Below are positions 8,363 to 17,158 of a stretch of 64,000 nucleotides of DNA, piece after piece. Source of the DNA: Brotaphodocola faecis (GTDB taxonomy: Bacteria > Bacillota > Clostridia > Lachnospirales > Lachnospiraceae); contig NZ_JBBMFJ010000014.1 in assembly GCF_040096075.1 (NCBI RefSeq), forward strand, positions 19,483 to 83,482, read 5' to 3'. Under the pieces are notes generated by a model that had not been told where the DNA came from, did no database searches, and worked only from the letters and a program-made list of their open reading frames with translations. Each line of letters starts with the position of its first letter. The stretch's first letter is position 1. The translations under genes and the position numbers were made by a program.

Positions 8363-9250
8363 TTAACATACAGTCTTCTCTTTCTCATATCGATCCATGC
8401 CAAGCTTCAGTGCGCCCAGAATCCCCTGATTATCATCCAGAGACGGCAGCACCAGATAGGAATCCAGATCTTCCAGTTCCTTTGTCCTGATATAGCCCGC
8501 CATCTGCTCCTTCACTTTCTGACGCACCATGGGCATCAGACCATCCTTGTGCATCACGCCGCCGCCCAGAATAATCTTCTGGGGAGACAGGGTCATGATA
8601 AAGTTCACCACTGCCACAGCCAGATAATGTGCCTCCAGTTCCCATACCTCCGGTCTGTCATACAAAGTTTCTGCCTTCTGGCCCCACCGCGCCTCGATGG
8701 CCGGTCCGGCTGCCAGACCTTCCAGACAAGTTCCGTGATATGGGCATTTTCCGCCGTAAGTATCATCACTTCTCACCGGCATCAGCATATGTCCGCACTC
8801 CGGATGAAGCATGCCGTGAAGCAGCTTTCCCTCCGTCATCACACCGGCTCCGATGCCGGTTCCGATAGTGATATACATGGCATTCTTCACATCCTGCAGA
8901 CATCCCCAGGTTGCCTCACCCAGCAGAGAGCCATTCACATCGGTGTCAAATCCCACCGGAATCTGCAGATGTTCCCGGAAATATCCACAGATATCACAGT
9001 TGACCCACGGCAGCTTCGGTGTTGTCGTAATATATCCGTAAGTGTCCGATGACTCATTCAAATCAATCGGTCCAAAGCAGCCGATTCCCAGCGCCAGGAT
9101 CCCCTTGCCTTCAAAATATGCCAGCAGCTTCGGCAGAGTCACCTCCGGTGTCTCTGTGGGAATGGACACCCGCTCCAGAATCTCTCCCTTCTCATTGCCG
9201 ATTGCACACACCATCTTAGTTCCGCCAGCTTCCAATGCTCCAAATAACAT
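8363..9250 (-). CDS. ROK family sugar kinase (fructokinase/glucokinase type)
   Basis: A 295-residue ROK kinase that would phosphorylate a hexose, probably fructose or glucose, with ATP. It opens with the phosphate-binding loop EAGGTKMVCAIGNE, has the catalytic Asp in FDTDVN (about 104), and carries the zinc motif HPECGHM followed by CPYHGTCLEGLAAGPA (Cys169, His172, Cys175). The closest group is the GmuE/ScrK-like fructokinases. The start ATG 9250 has GGAGGAG upstream. It lies just downstream of the mannose-6-phosphate isomerase gene in the same direction, the same pairing as gmuE-gmuF in Bacillus. Confidence 0.88.
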   Translation of the reverse strand: MLFGALEAGGTKMVCAIGNEKGEILERVSIPTETPEVTLPKLLAYFEGKGILALGIGCFGPIDLNESSDTYGYITTTPKLPWVNCDICGYFREHLQIPVGFDTDVNGSLLGEATWGCLQDVKNAMYITIGTGIGAGVMTEGKLLHGMLHPECGHMLMPVRSDDTYGGKCPYHGTCLEGLAAGPAIEARWGQKAETLYDRPEVWELEAHYLAVAVVNFIMTLSPQKIILGGGVMHKDGLMPMVRQKVKEQMAGYIRTKELEDLDSYLVLPSLDDNQGILGALKLGMDRYEKEKTVC

Positions 9251-9293
9251 ATCGTTTCTCCTCCATTCCATATGAGTTGCCGTTCCATAAAAT

Positions 9294-10226
9294 CTACAGA
9301 TGGGATGTAATGATTTCCAGATTACCCTCCACATGCATTGTGCCATACTGATATGGCACAATAAAGTGATCTCCTGCCTTCACCGGAATGCCGTCTGCCA
9401 TTCCGCTTCCTTCTGTCACATCCACAAGCAGAAAATCATATTTCTGCTCCAGATCCAGTGCTGTTCCTACCTTCCACTGCTCCACGGTAAAGTACTGACT
9501 TTTCACCAGCTGTCGTACCCGGTAATCCTTACGATCATCCCACGCCCCCGTGGTTGACACGCCGCTGTGGGGACAGGTGATCACATCCTTGCTCTTATCC
9601 AGATGCAGTTCTCTTGGTTTTCCATTCTGCAGACGACCGTAATCGTACAGACGATAGGTCACATCACTGCTCTGCTGAACCTCCAGAATCAGTGTACCTT
9701 TCCGGATCGCATGGACCGTGCCGGATGGAATATAGAAGAAATCACCCTTATGAATCGGGAAACAGTTCAAAAGCTGATCCCATTTTCCCTCATCAATCAT
9801 CTGCACCAGCTCTTCTCTGGTTCGGGCATGATGGCCCACGATGATATCCGCTCCCTTTTCACAGTCCAGAACGTACCAGCACTCTGTCTTTCCCTTAGAG
9901 CCATTCTCATGAACCGCCGCATATGCGTCATCCGGATGTACCTGAATGCTCAGATCATTGTTAGCATCAATTACCTTTACCAGCAGTGGAAACGAAGTCT
10001 CTGCCGGATGACCGAACAGTTCCCCGTGCTGTTTCCACAGGTCATCCAGGTTCCATCCGTCGTAGGTTCCACCCTTCACAGTGCTTTTGCCATTCTGATG
10101 TCCACTGATTGCCCATGCCTCCCCGGTCTCTTCACTGGGAATGGAATATCCATACTTCTCCCGCATCTTGTGACCGCCCCAGATCATCGTTTTAAAACAT
10201 GGTTCCATAAATAACAGTTCGCTCAT
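9294..10226 (-). CDS. manA: Mannose-6-phosphate isomerase, class I
   Basis: A 310-residue cupin enzyme that interconverts mannose 6-phosphate and fructose 6-phosphate. Zinc ligands are visible as Gln95 and His97 in QVHPDD, Glu115 in KTECWY and His172 in GTVHAI. The length fits the short bacterial form rather than the 400-residue enteric form. The ribosome site AAGGAGGG precedes ATG 10226. Its position between a sugar kinase and a two-component/ABC cluster suggests that it channels imported hexose phosphates into glycolysis. Confidence 0.92.
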   Translation of the reverse strand: MSELLFMEPCFKTMIWGGHKMREKYGYSIPSEETGEAWAISGHQNGKSTVKGGTYDGWNLDDLWKQHGELFGHPAETSFPLLVKVIDANNDLSIQVHPDDAYAAVHENGSKGKTECWYVLDCEKGADIIVGHHARTREELVQMIDEGKWDQLLNCFPIHKGDFFYIPSGTVHAIRKGTLILEVQQSSDVTYRLYDYGRLQNGKPRELHLDKSKDVITCPHSGVSTTGAWDDRKDYRVRQLVKSQYFTVEQWKVGTALDLEQKYDFLLVDVTEGSGMADGIPVKAGDHFIVPYQYGTMHVEGNLEIITSHL

Positions 10227-10257
10227 TTCCTTTTACCCTCCTTGGAAAATGTCTTTT

Positions 10258-11043
10258 CTAGATTTCCTTGATGAACTTCGTCGGCGATTTGGACGTGTAC
10301 TTTTTAAACACCGTACAAAAATGCTTATAGTCTGTAAATCCGGTGGCATCGGAGATCTCGTTGATCCGGTAGCTGCCGGTATTCAGGAGCGCTACCGCCT
10401 GCTGCACCCTGTATTTGTTCAGGAAGTCCAGAAATGTCTGCCCGGTGACTTCTTTGAATTTACGGCTTAAGTAGCTGGCGCTGACCCCCAGTTCTTCACA
10501 TATGGACTCAATGCTGATTTTGGATCCATAATCGGTACGAATCCGTTCGACAGCCATGGACACATAGTGATTCTCTGTCCGGTCCAGATTCTTGTAGTAT
10601 TCAAGATTCAGATTCCCGCCTTCCAGCTCTGCCTGTTCCACCTGCACAAGAGCCTGATCCTTCTGACGCTCGCATGCCAGTTCGCCGGCCAGTCCCTTCA
10701 GAATATCCGCCAGTTTCTGTTCATCCACCGGCTTCAGCAGATATTCACTTACCCGGGCCGCAATGGCTCGTCTGGCATAATCGAATTCTGCATAGCTGGT
10801 CAGCAGAATGCTCTTAAAGTGAACAGTTTCTGATGCTTTTTCAATCATCTCGATCCCGTCCAGATAAGGCATATAGATATCTGCAATCACCACGTCAGGA
10901 CGATACTCCAGGATCTTTTCATATCCTTCCTGACCATTGGCTGCCTCAGCCACTACCACACAATCCATGGACAGCCAGTCTGTGGTGTAGACCAGTCCTT
11001 TTCTGATAATATCTTCATCCTCCACAATCAAAATCCGCAGCAT
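10258..11043 (-). CDS. Response regulator with AraC-type DNA-binding domain (YesN/HptR-like)
   Basis: A 261-residue transcription regulator. The receiver domain (about 3-120) has the acidic pair EDED, phosphoacceptor Asp55 in VVIADIYMP, and Lys in LLKPVDE. The C-terminal half has two helix-turn-helix motifs of the AraC family (ISIESICEELGVSASYLSRK and INEISDATGFTDYKHF). The start ATG 11043 has GGGGAGG upstream. It overlaps the end of the histidine kinase gene by 29 bases, so the two are translated together. The likely targets are the transporter genes upstream. Confidence 0.92.
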   Translation of the reverse strand: MLRILIVEDEDIIRKGLVYTTDWLSMDCVVVAEAANGQEGYEKILEYRPDVVIADIYMPYLDGIEMIEKASETVHFKSILLTSYAEFDYARRAIAARVSEYLLKPVDEQKLADILKGLAGELACERQKDQALVQVEQAELEGGNLNLEYYKNLDRTENHYVSMAVERIRTDYGSKISIESICEELGVSASYLSRKFKEVTGQTFLDFLNKYRVQQAVALLNTGSYRINEISDATGFTDYKHFCTVFKKYTSKSPTKFIKEI

Positions 11044-12796
11044 GATTTTCCTCCCCATGAGCCGGAATTGTCACAATCAGCGTAGTTCCGTGACCTTCCA
11101 GACTTCTGATTTCCACCCCATATAACCGTCCGTACAGAATCTGAATTCTTCGATGAATATTGTAAAGACCTGAATGCCTGCTGGTGTTCTCCTCCTGCTC
11201 CAGAAGCCGGGTCAGACTGCTTAAGTTCTGCTGGCTCATTCCCACACCATCGTCCCGGCAGATCATAATCAGACGGTCTTCATAACGATAAGCTTTCAGT
11301 TCTACACGCAGATTCTCCTGACGCCCAAATCCGTATTTCACCGAATTCTCAATCATCGGCTGAAATACCAGCTTGGGAATCCGGCAGGCAAGCACTTCCG
11401 GTTCCACATCCGTGATGCAGGTAAAGCGTTTTCCGAACCGATATCGCAGGATAGAAAGATAATTCTCCAGGTGTTCCAGATCTTCCCGAAGTGTCACCTC
11501 CGCCTCTCCTCCATTCAGGCTGTAGCGCAGAAGTCCTGACAGATTAAACACCATCCGCTCTGCAGTAGCCGGCTCCAGCTTGCACATGTATCGGATATTT
11601 TCCAGTGTGTTATAAAGAAAATGAGGGTTGAACTGGGATTCCAGCTGTTTGTTCTGAGCTGTTGCCACCAGAATCGCCATCTTTCTGTTATTTTCCATCT
11701 GCTCTCTTAAGCCTGATATCATCTCATTGCAGGCATCTGCTATGATCTGGAATTCATTCTCACTGTGAATCGAAATTGCGGTACCCAGATTTCCACCTTT
11801 CACCTGCTCCAGCACATCCAGAATCTTGTAAAAGTCTTCTGTTTTCTTCTCTGTCACCTTGCCGGACACCATCACCAGCCACAGGCACATGCCAAGAAGT
11901 GCCGTAATGATCATCAGTCCTGCTATCGACAGCGAGATCACGATATTCTGGATATTTGCCACAGAATATACCAGAAATCCTCCTGGCTCCACGGACTGTT
12001 TCATGGTCAGATACAGCTGACCATCATCGCTCAGCCAGTGACCTGCCTCGTCCAGCGCAGTGCGAACCTGATTGTTGCCGGTCAAAAACTGGGACGCATT
12101 ACTGAAATATACCCAGCCAAAGGCATCACACACAACCGTCTGGGTATCCAGTTGATCCAGCAGAGGCTGCATCTGCCTGGCCGGAATCGTAAATACCAGA
12201 TACCCGTTCTCTACTGCCGTTCCAATCGCCAGAATCCCCGCCTGGCTTTTCCATCCATTCTTAAGCTGAATCACAGGACATCCCGGCTTCTGATCCATCG
12301 CCGTAAACATCCCCCAGGAGCTGGCTCCGGCCCGCCCCAGTGCATCCACTGCCGTACCGTAATCCTGCTGCTTATGGACGTTCCGGCTGTCTCCGGTTCC
12401 AACCTCATAGCCGATCTCATTCCCATTCTGATCCAGCACATGAAATTCAGCCTCATAGCCGATCTCATTCTGCAGACGATACACGATCTCATAGATCTGC
12501 TGCTGAATTCCGGCAATCCGGGATCTTGAAGCCTCGCCCGAAACCTCACCGGAATCCGCTTCCAGAAGTCCCGGAATGGCAGACAGTTCCTTCAGACCGT
12601 CCTGATATCCGGTAAGCACCCGGGTAAGCTCCTGCGCTACGAGATGATTCTGCCGCCTGGTAATGCTGAGCCTTCCGTACAAAAATGCCGCCATGAAGAT
12701 CACACCGCAGACCAGGGTAAACACGAAAACGGGAATTACCGCATAGCTGACAAACATTTTTCTCAATTCATCCTGAAAGTATCGTTCCCGCTTCAT
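11015..12796 (-). CDS. Sensor histidine kinase, YesM/HptS-like
   Basis: A 593-residue membrane kinase. One N-terminal membrane segment (about 16-40), a long extracellular sensor, a second membrane segment (about residues 290-315, SIAGLMIITALLGMCLWLV), a HAMP-like linker, then the His_kinase domain with QFNPHFLYNTLENIRYM and a HATPase domain ending DDGVGMS and GLYNIHRRI. This layout is typical of the YesM family (LytS-like phosphoacceptor). ATG 12796 has GGAGG upstream. It sits between a binding-protein gene and its response regulator, the order seen in HptA-HptS-HptR. Confidence 0.92.
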   Translation of the reverse strand: MKRERYFQDELRKMFVSYAVIPVFVFTLVCGVIFMAAFLYGRLSITRRQNHLVAQELTRVLTGYQDGLKELSAIPGLLEADSGEVSGEASRSRIAGIQQQIYEIVYRLQNEIGYEAEFHVLDQNGNEIGYEVGTGDSRNVHKQQDYGTAVDALGRAGASSWGMFTAMDQKPGCPVIQLKNGWKSQAGILAIGTAVENGYLVFTIPARQMQPLLDQLDTQTVVCDAFGWVYFSNASQFLTGNNQVRTALDEAGHWLSDDGQLYLTMKQSVEPGGFLVYSVANIQNIVISLSIAGLMIITALLGMCLWLVMVSGKVTEKKTEDFYKILDVLEQVKGGNLGTAISIHSENEFQIIADACNEMISGLREQMENNRKMAILVATAQNKQLESQFNPHFLYNTLENIRYMCKLEPATAERMVFNLSGLLRYSLNGGEAEVTLREDLEHLENYLSILRYRFGKRFTCITDVEPEVLACRIPKLVFQPMIENSVKYGFGRQENLRVELKAYRYEDRLIMICRDDGVGMSQQNLSSLTRLLEQEENTSRHSGLYNIHRRIQILYGRLYGVEIRSLEGHGTTLIVTIPAHGEENHAADFDCGG

Positions 12797-12819
12797 CTAT
12801 CAGCCTCCATAATCTGTCC

Positions 12820-12952
12820 GTAACTGTTCAGTACCCTCACAGTTACGGGCAAAAATCCATTGAAAATTGCCTTCGGCAACGGGATTTTTGCCTGCAAGCC
12901 CATGTTTTCATACGGTCAGCGCAGTGAATGCGCAGACCTACGGAGCAGTTAC
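12820..12952 (+). repeat. IS66-like MITE, full copy A
   Basis: A 133-bp copy beginning GTAACTGTTCAG and ending GGAGCAGTTAC (right end diverged from CTGAACAGTTAC). It contains an internal hairpin formed by GGCAAAAATCC and GGATTTTTGCC and a second hairpin GGTCAGCGCA/TGCGCAGACC. The flanks are not duplicated here. Its right end supplies the last codons and stop of the neighbouring binding-protein gene. Confidence 0.85.
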
Positions 12953-13990
12953 GGATTTTTCATACAATCCGGCAAACCGTTCCAGCCACAGAGCCTTCTT
13001 CTGTCCACTCAGCTCTTCGTCATCCCATATGATATGGAGCTGTCCTTTGTCCGGCAGGTATGAGGGCTCTTCCACATCTGACCGCACGGTTCTGCGGTCC
13101 AGCTGGGAGCTGATCGTCTGCTGTGCATCCAGCCCGGTAACAAAATCAACGAACTGCTCTGCCTCTGCTTCATGGATCGTTCCTTTCACAATTGCCACCA
13201 CATCAGGCCTGGAGATCACACCTTCTTCCATATAAACAATCTTCACCGGCTGACCTTCCGCCACATAGTGTGCCGCACCTTCCTCGAAGGTCAGCCCCAC
13301 TGTAAATCTGCCATCGGCTACGCCCTGATAGACTTCCGATGAGCTTTCAAGCAGCACGCCGTCCAGATTGGCAATAAACTCCTCCACATAGTCCCAGCCT
13401 TCCTCCGGCTCTCCCTCTCCCATCGCATACAGCATATTGATCAGCTGCTCCCACGCGGAGGAAGAGCTGGACGGACTGCACATGGCAATTCTGCCCTTCA
13501 GTTCCGGATTCAGAAGATCCTCATAGCCCTCTATGGTCAGATCACCTAACAGTCTTGTATTGACCATCAGTACACTTGGCATATCGGTAAATCGGGTCAG
13601 ATTCCCCTCTGTATTCTTAAATTCCTCCAGCACCATCGGTTCGTTGATGCTGATATAAGGCTCAAATAACTCCTGCCTGGCTCTCACCGTAGTCAGCGAG
13701 CCTCCCCAGAATACATCACACAGCGGTTCTTCACGGGTTGCCACATCTCCAAGCAGTTTCCCCGTTCCTCCGGTACACACCCTCACATCGATTCCTGTCC
13801 GGCTCTCAAATTCTGCTACAATCGGATTAATAAGACCAGGCGGATGAGGGCAATACACCACCAGTTCCTCATCCGCCTGAACACCGGCAGTATGTTCCCC
13901 CGCCTTCTCAGCACCGGCACAGCCGGTGAGACAAAGCGCAAGAACTGCTGCCACACTTAAGTTTTTGCCTAAAACATCTGTAACCCCCAT
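12938..13990 (-). CDS. Extracellular solute-binding lipoprotein (Fbp/Afu/HptA type)
   Basis: A 350-residue family-1-like binding protein. The signal peptide ends at a lipobox with Cys24 (CLTGC). The mature part starts EELVVYCPHPPGLINPIVAEFE, and has CDVFWGGS, LMVNT and VGLTFEEG, motifs of the ferric-iron/sugar-phosphate (FbpA/AfuA/PgtC) group. It lies directly upstream of the YesM-type kinase, so it may act as an HptA-like sensor rather than, or besides, a transport receptor. The final residues VTAP and the stop codon are encoded by a MITE, so the natural C-terminus has been replaced. The start ATG has AGGAGG ten bases upstream. Substrate is inferred, not shown. Confidence 0.82.
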   Translation of the reverse strand: MGVTDVLGKNLSVAAVLALCLTGCAGAEKAGEHTAGVQADEELVVYCPHPPGLINPIVAEFESRTGIDVRVCTGGTGKLLGDVATREEPLCDVFWGGSLTTVRARQELFEPYISINEPMVLEEFKNTEGNLTRFTDMPSVLMVNTRLLGDLTIEGYEDLLNPELKGRIAMCSPSSSSSAWEQLINMLYAMGEGEPEEGWDYVEEFIANLDGVLLESSSEVYQGVADGRFTVGLTFEEGAAHYVAEGQPVKIVYMEEGVISRPDVVAIVKGTIHEAEAEQFVDFVTGLDAQQTISSQLDRRTVRSDVEEPSYLPDKGQLHIIWDDEELSGQKKALWLERFAGLYEKSVTAP

Positions 13991-14061
13991 ACCCCAGAGT
14001 CCTCCTGACCCGCAACCATTCTTCCCAAGCAGTCACTCATGACTCCATTTTAAGCAACGGT

Positions 14062-15138
14062 TTACAAAATGTAAACCCCTCTGGGGTCAAATTCCAGAAA
14101 TGCCTTCTCACCTACCTCGTAGATTCTCCGGTTCACCGGGTTATAATCTGTAATCTGAATCTCCATTCCGTCCACCAGCATCTGATAATACTGATAAGAG
14201 CCCATAAAGGTGGACAAGGTAACGGTTCCCTCCAGTACACCTGTTTCAGAAAGCTTTGCAGCCTCAGGACGGATTACCAGCTCAGACTTATCCCCGGCCC
14301 TGGCATGAGCGAAGTTGTTGACCTCAATCTCCTCGCCTGCAACCCGGATTCTGGCCTTCTCCCCGTTTTCTGACAGCACCTGTGCATCCAGGAAATTGGC
14401 TTCCCCGATGAAGTCTGCCACAAACTTTGAGTTAGGATGATAGTAGATCTCCCGCGGCGTTCCGATCTGTTCCACCTTGCCCTTGCTCATGATAATAATC
14501 TTATCCGAGATGCTCATCGCCTCTGACTGATCATGCGTTACGTAGATTGCAGTAATCCCCACCTTCTGCTGGATCTTTCTGATCTCGGTTCTCATGGTTA
14601 CCCTAAGCTTTGCATCCAGATTGCTTAACGGCTCGTCAAAGAGCAGCACGCCTGGCTCCAGCACCAGGGCCCGGGCAAGGGCTACTCGCTGCTGCTGTCC
14701 GCCAGAAAGCTGATTGGTCATGCGGGACTCCATTCCCTCCATCTCTACCAGCTTCAGGATGTTCAGTACCCGCTCCCGTATCTCTTCTTTGGGCAGCTTG
14801 CGAATCTTCAGTCCATAAGCCACATTATCAAATACATTATAATGAGGCAGAAGTGCATAGCTCTGGAACACCATCGCCGTATCACGCTTGTTGGGTGTCA
14901 GGCTGTTGATGGCCTCCCCGCCCAGGTAGATCTCACCCTCATCCGGACTCTCAAATCCGGCAATCATGCGAAGGGTGGTCGTCTTTCCGCAGCCGGAAGG
15001 ACCAAGAAGCGTCACAAATGTTCCCGGTTCGATATCCAGGGTGGTGTCATGCACCGCATAGAAGTTTTTTCCAGTCTTGGGATCCTGATATATTTTGGAA
15101 ATGTGTTCCAGCCGAACACCTTTTTTCTGTTTCTCCAT
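14062..15138 (-). CDS. ABC transporter ATPase (FbpC/AfuC/PotA type)
   Basis: A 358-residue importer ATPase. Walker A is GPSGCGKTT (46-54), the signature is LSGGQQQRVALARAL, Walker B is GVLLFDEPLSNLDAKLR and the switch is THDQSEAMS. A TOBE-like domain occupies the last 100 residues, as in FbpC and MalK-type importers. ATG 15138 has AGGAGG upstream. It lies between the fused permease and the second binding protein and must energise that permease. Iron and sugar-phosphate importers of this family cannot be told apart by the ATPase alone. Confidence 0.9.
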   Translation of the reverse strand: MEKQKKGVRLEHISKIYQDPKTGKNFYAVHDTTLDIEPGTFVTLLGPSGCGKTTTLRMIAGFESPDEGEIYLGGEAINSLTPNKRDTAMVFQSYALLPHYNVFDNVAYGLKIRKLPKEEIRERVLNILKLVEMEGMESRMTNQLSGGQQQRVALARALVLEPGVLLFDEPLSNLDAKLRVTMRTEIRKIQQKVGITAIYVTHDQSEAMSISDKIIIMSKGKVEQIGTPREIYYHPNSKFVADFIGEANFLDAQVLSENGEKARIRVAGEEIEVNNFAHARAGDKSELVIRPEAAKLSETGVLEGTVTLSTFMGSYQYYQMLVDGMEIQITDYNPVNRRIYEVGEKAFLEFDPRGVYIL

Positions 15139-15170
15139 GATTATAATCCTCCTCTTGTGATTCAGCAGAT

Positions 15171-16871
15171 CTACCGGATAGTTCTGCTGACTCCAAAATG
15201 TCTCATCATCCAGTTCATGATCAACACTGCTCCATAGGTGATGGCAATCAGTACGGTGGCATAGGCACAGGCCACACCATAGTTCCCCTTCTCTGCCTGT
15301 TCATTGATCTGGCAGGTAATCAGCAGGAAATCCGGTGTTACCAGCAGAATGATGGCAGATATTGCCGTGATACTCCGCACAAATGCTGTTACCAGTCCGC
15401 TGAAGAAGGAATCCTTGATCAACGGCAGTGTCACCGTCATAAATACCGTAGCAGAATTGGCACCCATATCATATGCCGACTCCTCGATGGATTTGTCAAT
15501 CTGGCGCAGGGCCGAAATACCACTTCTGGTTCCCGTTGGAAGGCTTCGCACAATAAACACAATAATCAGGATCAGACCCGTTCCGTACAATCCGCTCATC
15601 AGTCCTGTCCGAAACAGTCCATTGGCATATCCCCGGATATACCCGATACCAAGTACCGTACCAGGTACCGCCATGGCCAGCATGGACACAAACTCGATAA
15701 ATCCCTTCAATTTGAACTTCTTCTTCACCACCAGATAAGAGATCACCATGGACAGAAATGCGGTCAGCGGGGAAGCGATCAGGGACAGCAGAAAGGAGTC
15801 CTTAAATGCTTTCAGGCCGCTGGTCTTAAACATGTACTGGAACCATTTGAGTGACAGGCTGTAATCCCGCCCCCATAAGGTGAACAGAGCGCCAAATGGA
15901 ACCATGATGTACATCAAAAGCACAAATGCTGCCACCAGTCCACAGAAACAGGTCAGCGGAACGGTCACACTCTTGTCTTCAATCAGCATTCTCATCCTGG
16001 ATGCCTTGCCGGTCAGTGTTGCCGCCGTCCGTTTCTCCAGATAATACTTCTGGATCAGGAACAATACTACCGTCAGAGACAAAAGAACCACGGACATAGC
16101 TGCCGCGCCGGTGGAATCATAAGCTCCCGTCACCTGCAGATAAATGGTGGTTGCCAGCGTATCATAAGATCCACCGATCAGCATAGGGTTTGCAAAGTCA
16201 GCTACCGACTCGATAAACGTTACCAGGAAGGCATTGCCCAGGCCAGGAAGCAGCAGTGGAAATGTCACACTGGTGAATACCTTCCATCGGGTCGCTCCCA
16301 TATCCCGGGTCGCCTCCTCCAGAGACGGATCAATATTTTTCAGCAGACCCTTTAACATCAGATAGCATACCGGGAAGAATGTCAGTGTCTGCACAATGGC
16401 AATTCCCTTCAGACCATACACATTGGAATCGTAGATTCCCAGCATGGACCGTGTGATAATACCGCTCCGTCCGAACAGCATGATCATGGACAGAGACAGC
16501 ACAAAGGGCGGTGACACCACAGGAAGCATGGATACCAGCCCGAATAGTTTTTCCAGAATCCTGGTCCGAAGCTTTACGTACACCTCCACATAGGCAAACA
16601 ACAGGCCGATGGCCGTGGATGCCAGTCCCGTAATAACCCCCAGAACCAGCGTATTTTTAAATGCATGCTGAAACCGTTCCAGGCTCAGCACCCGCCTGAA
16701 TACATCCAGCGTAACCCGTCCCTCTTCATAAAAGCTGTCCACCAGAAGCATGAGCAGCGGATACATGATAAACAATGCCAAAAAGATCAGCAGCACAGTA
16801 ATCATGCTTACAAGAATAGGATCCGAAAAGAATTTTTTGCGCTCCAGCTCGGCGCTTTGTGATCTGGCCAC
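15171..16871 (-). CDS. ABC transporter permease, two fused permease domains (FbpB/AfuB type)
   Basis: A 566-residue membrane protein with about twelve hydrophobic segments and two BPD_transp_1 domains, each with an EAA loop (EEATRDMGATRWKVFTSVTF and EESAYDMGANSATVFMTVTL). A fused permease of this length is the rule for FbpB/AfuB. The start is GTG 16871 with AAGGGGG upstream. It forms one complex with the ATPase below it and probably with the lipoprotein above it. A MITE copy has inserted just upstream, between this gene and the binding-protein gene. Confidence 0.9.
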   Translation of the reverse strand: MARSQSAELERKKFFSDPILVSMITVLLIFLALFIMYPLLMLLVDSFYEEGRVTLDVFRRVLSLERFQHAFKNTLVLGVITGLASTAIGLLFAYVEVYVKLRTRILEKLFGLVSMLPVVSPPFVLSLSMIMLFGRSGIITRSMLGIYDSNVYGLKGIAIVQTLTFFPVCYLMLKGLLKNIDPSLEEATRDMGATRWKVFTSVTFPLLLPGLGNAFLVTFIESVADFANPMLIGGSYDTLATTIYLQVTGAYDSTGAAAMSVVLLSLTVVLFLIQKYYLEKRTAATLTGKASRMRMLIEDKSVTVPLTCFCGLVAAFVLLMYIMVPFGALFTLWGRDYSLSLKWFQYMFKTSGLKAFKDSFLLSLIASPLTAFLSMVISYLVVKKKFKLKGFIEFVSMLAMAVPGTVLGIGYIRGYANGLFRTGLMSGLYGTGLILIIVFIVRSLPTGTRSGISALRQIDKSIEESAYDMGANSATVFMTVTLPLIKDSFFSGLVTAFVRSITAISAIILLVTPDFLLITCQINEQAEKGNYGVACAYATVLIAITYGAVLIMNWMMRHFGVSRTIR

Positions 16872-16905
16872 AAGAAAGCCCCCTTTCAGGTATATAACTG
16901 TTCCT

Positions 16906-17038
16906 GTAACTGTTCAGTACCCTCACAGTTACGGGCAAAAATCCATTGAAAATTGCCTTCGGCAATGGGATTTTTGCCTGCAAGCCCATGTTTTCATACG
17001 GTCAGCGCAGTGAATGCGCAGACCTACTGAACAGTTAT
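16906..17038 (+). repeat. IS66-like MITE, full copy B
   Basis: 133 bp from GTAACTGTTCAG to CTGAACAGTTAT. It is flanked by CTGTTCCT (16898-16905) and CTATTCCT (17039-17046), an 8-bp duplication with one change. The internal hairpins are as in the other full copies. Confidence 0.88.
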
Positions 17039-17050
17039 CTATTCCTAACT

Positions 17051-17113
17051 GTTTCGTATCATCACAGCTGCGATACGAAAACGCCGCGCAGCGCTTCTGC
17101 GACGCTGCGCGGC
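17051..17113 (-). terminator. Tandem hairpins after the binding-protein gene
   Basis: Two inverted repeats lie below the stop of the 17159 gene: GCCGCGCAGCG (17083-17093) with CGCTGCGCGGC (17103-17113), and GTTTCGTATC (17051-17060) with its complement ending at 17080. On the minus strand the first stem is followed by GTTTTCG. They are a likely terminator that lets the binding protein be made in excess over the permease. Confidence 0.6.
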
Positions 17114-17158
17114 TTCGATTCCTTATGATCGGTTTCTGGTAACTGTCCCGCTTTCGAC

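Noticed and set aside
12271..12615. Repeated SAMR/SHSHS-like frames in the kinase gene
   Set aside because: They arise from a short internal repeat in the sensor domain coding sequence (NEIGYE twice), not separate genes.
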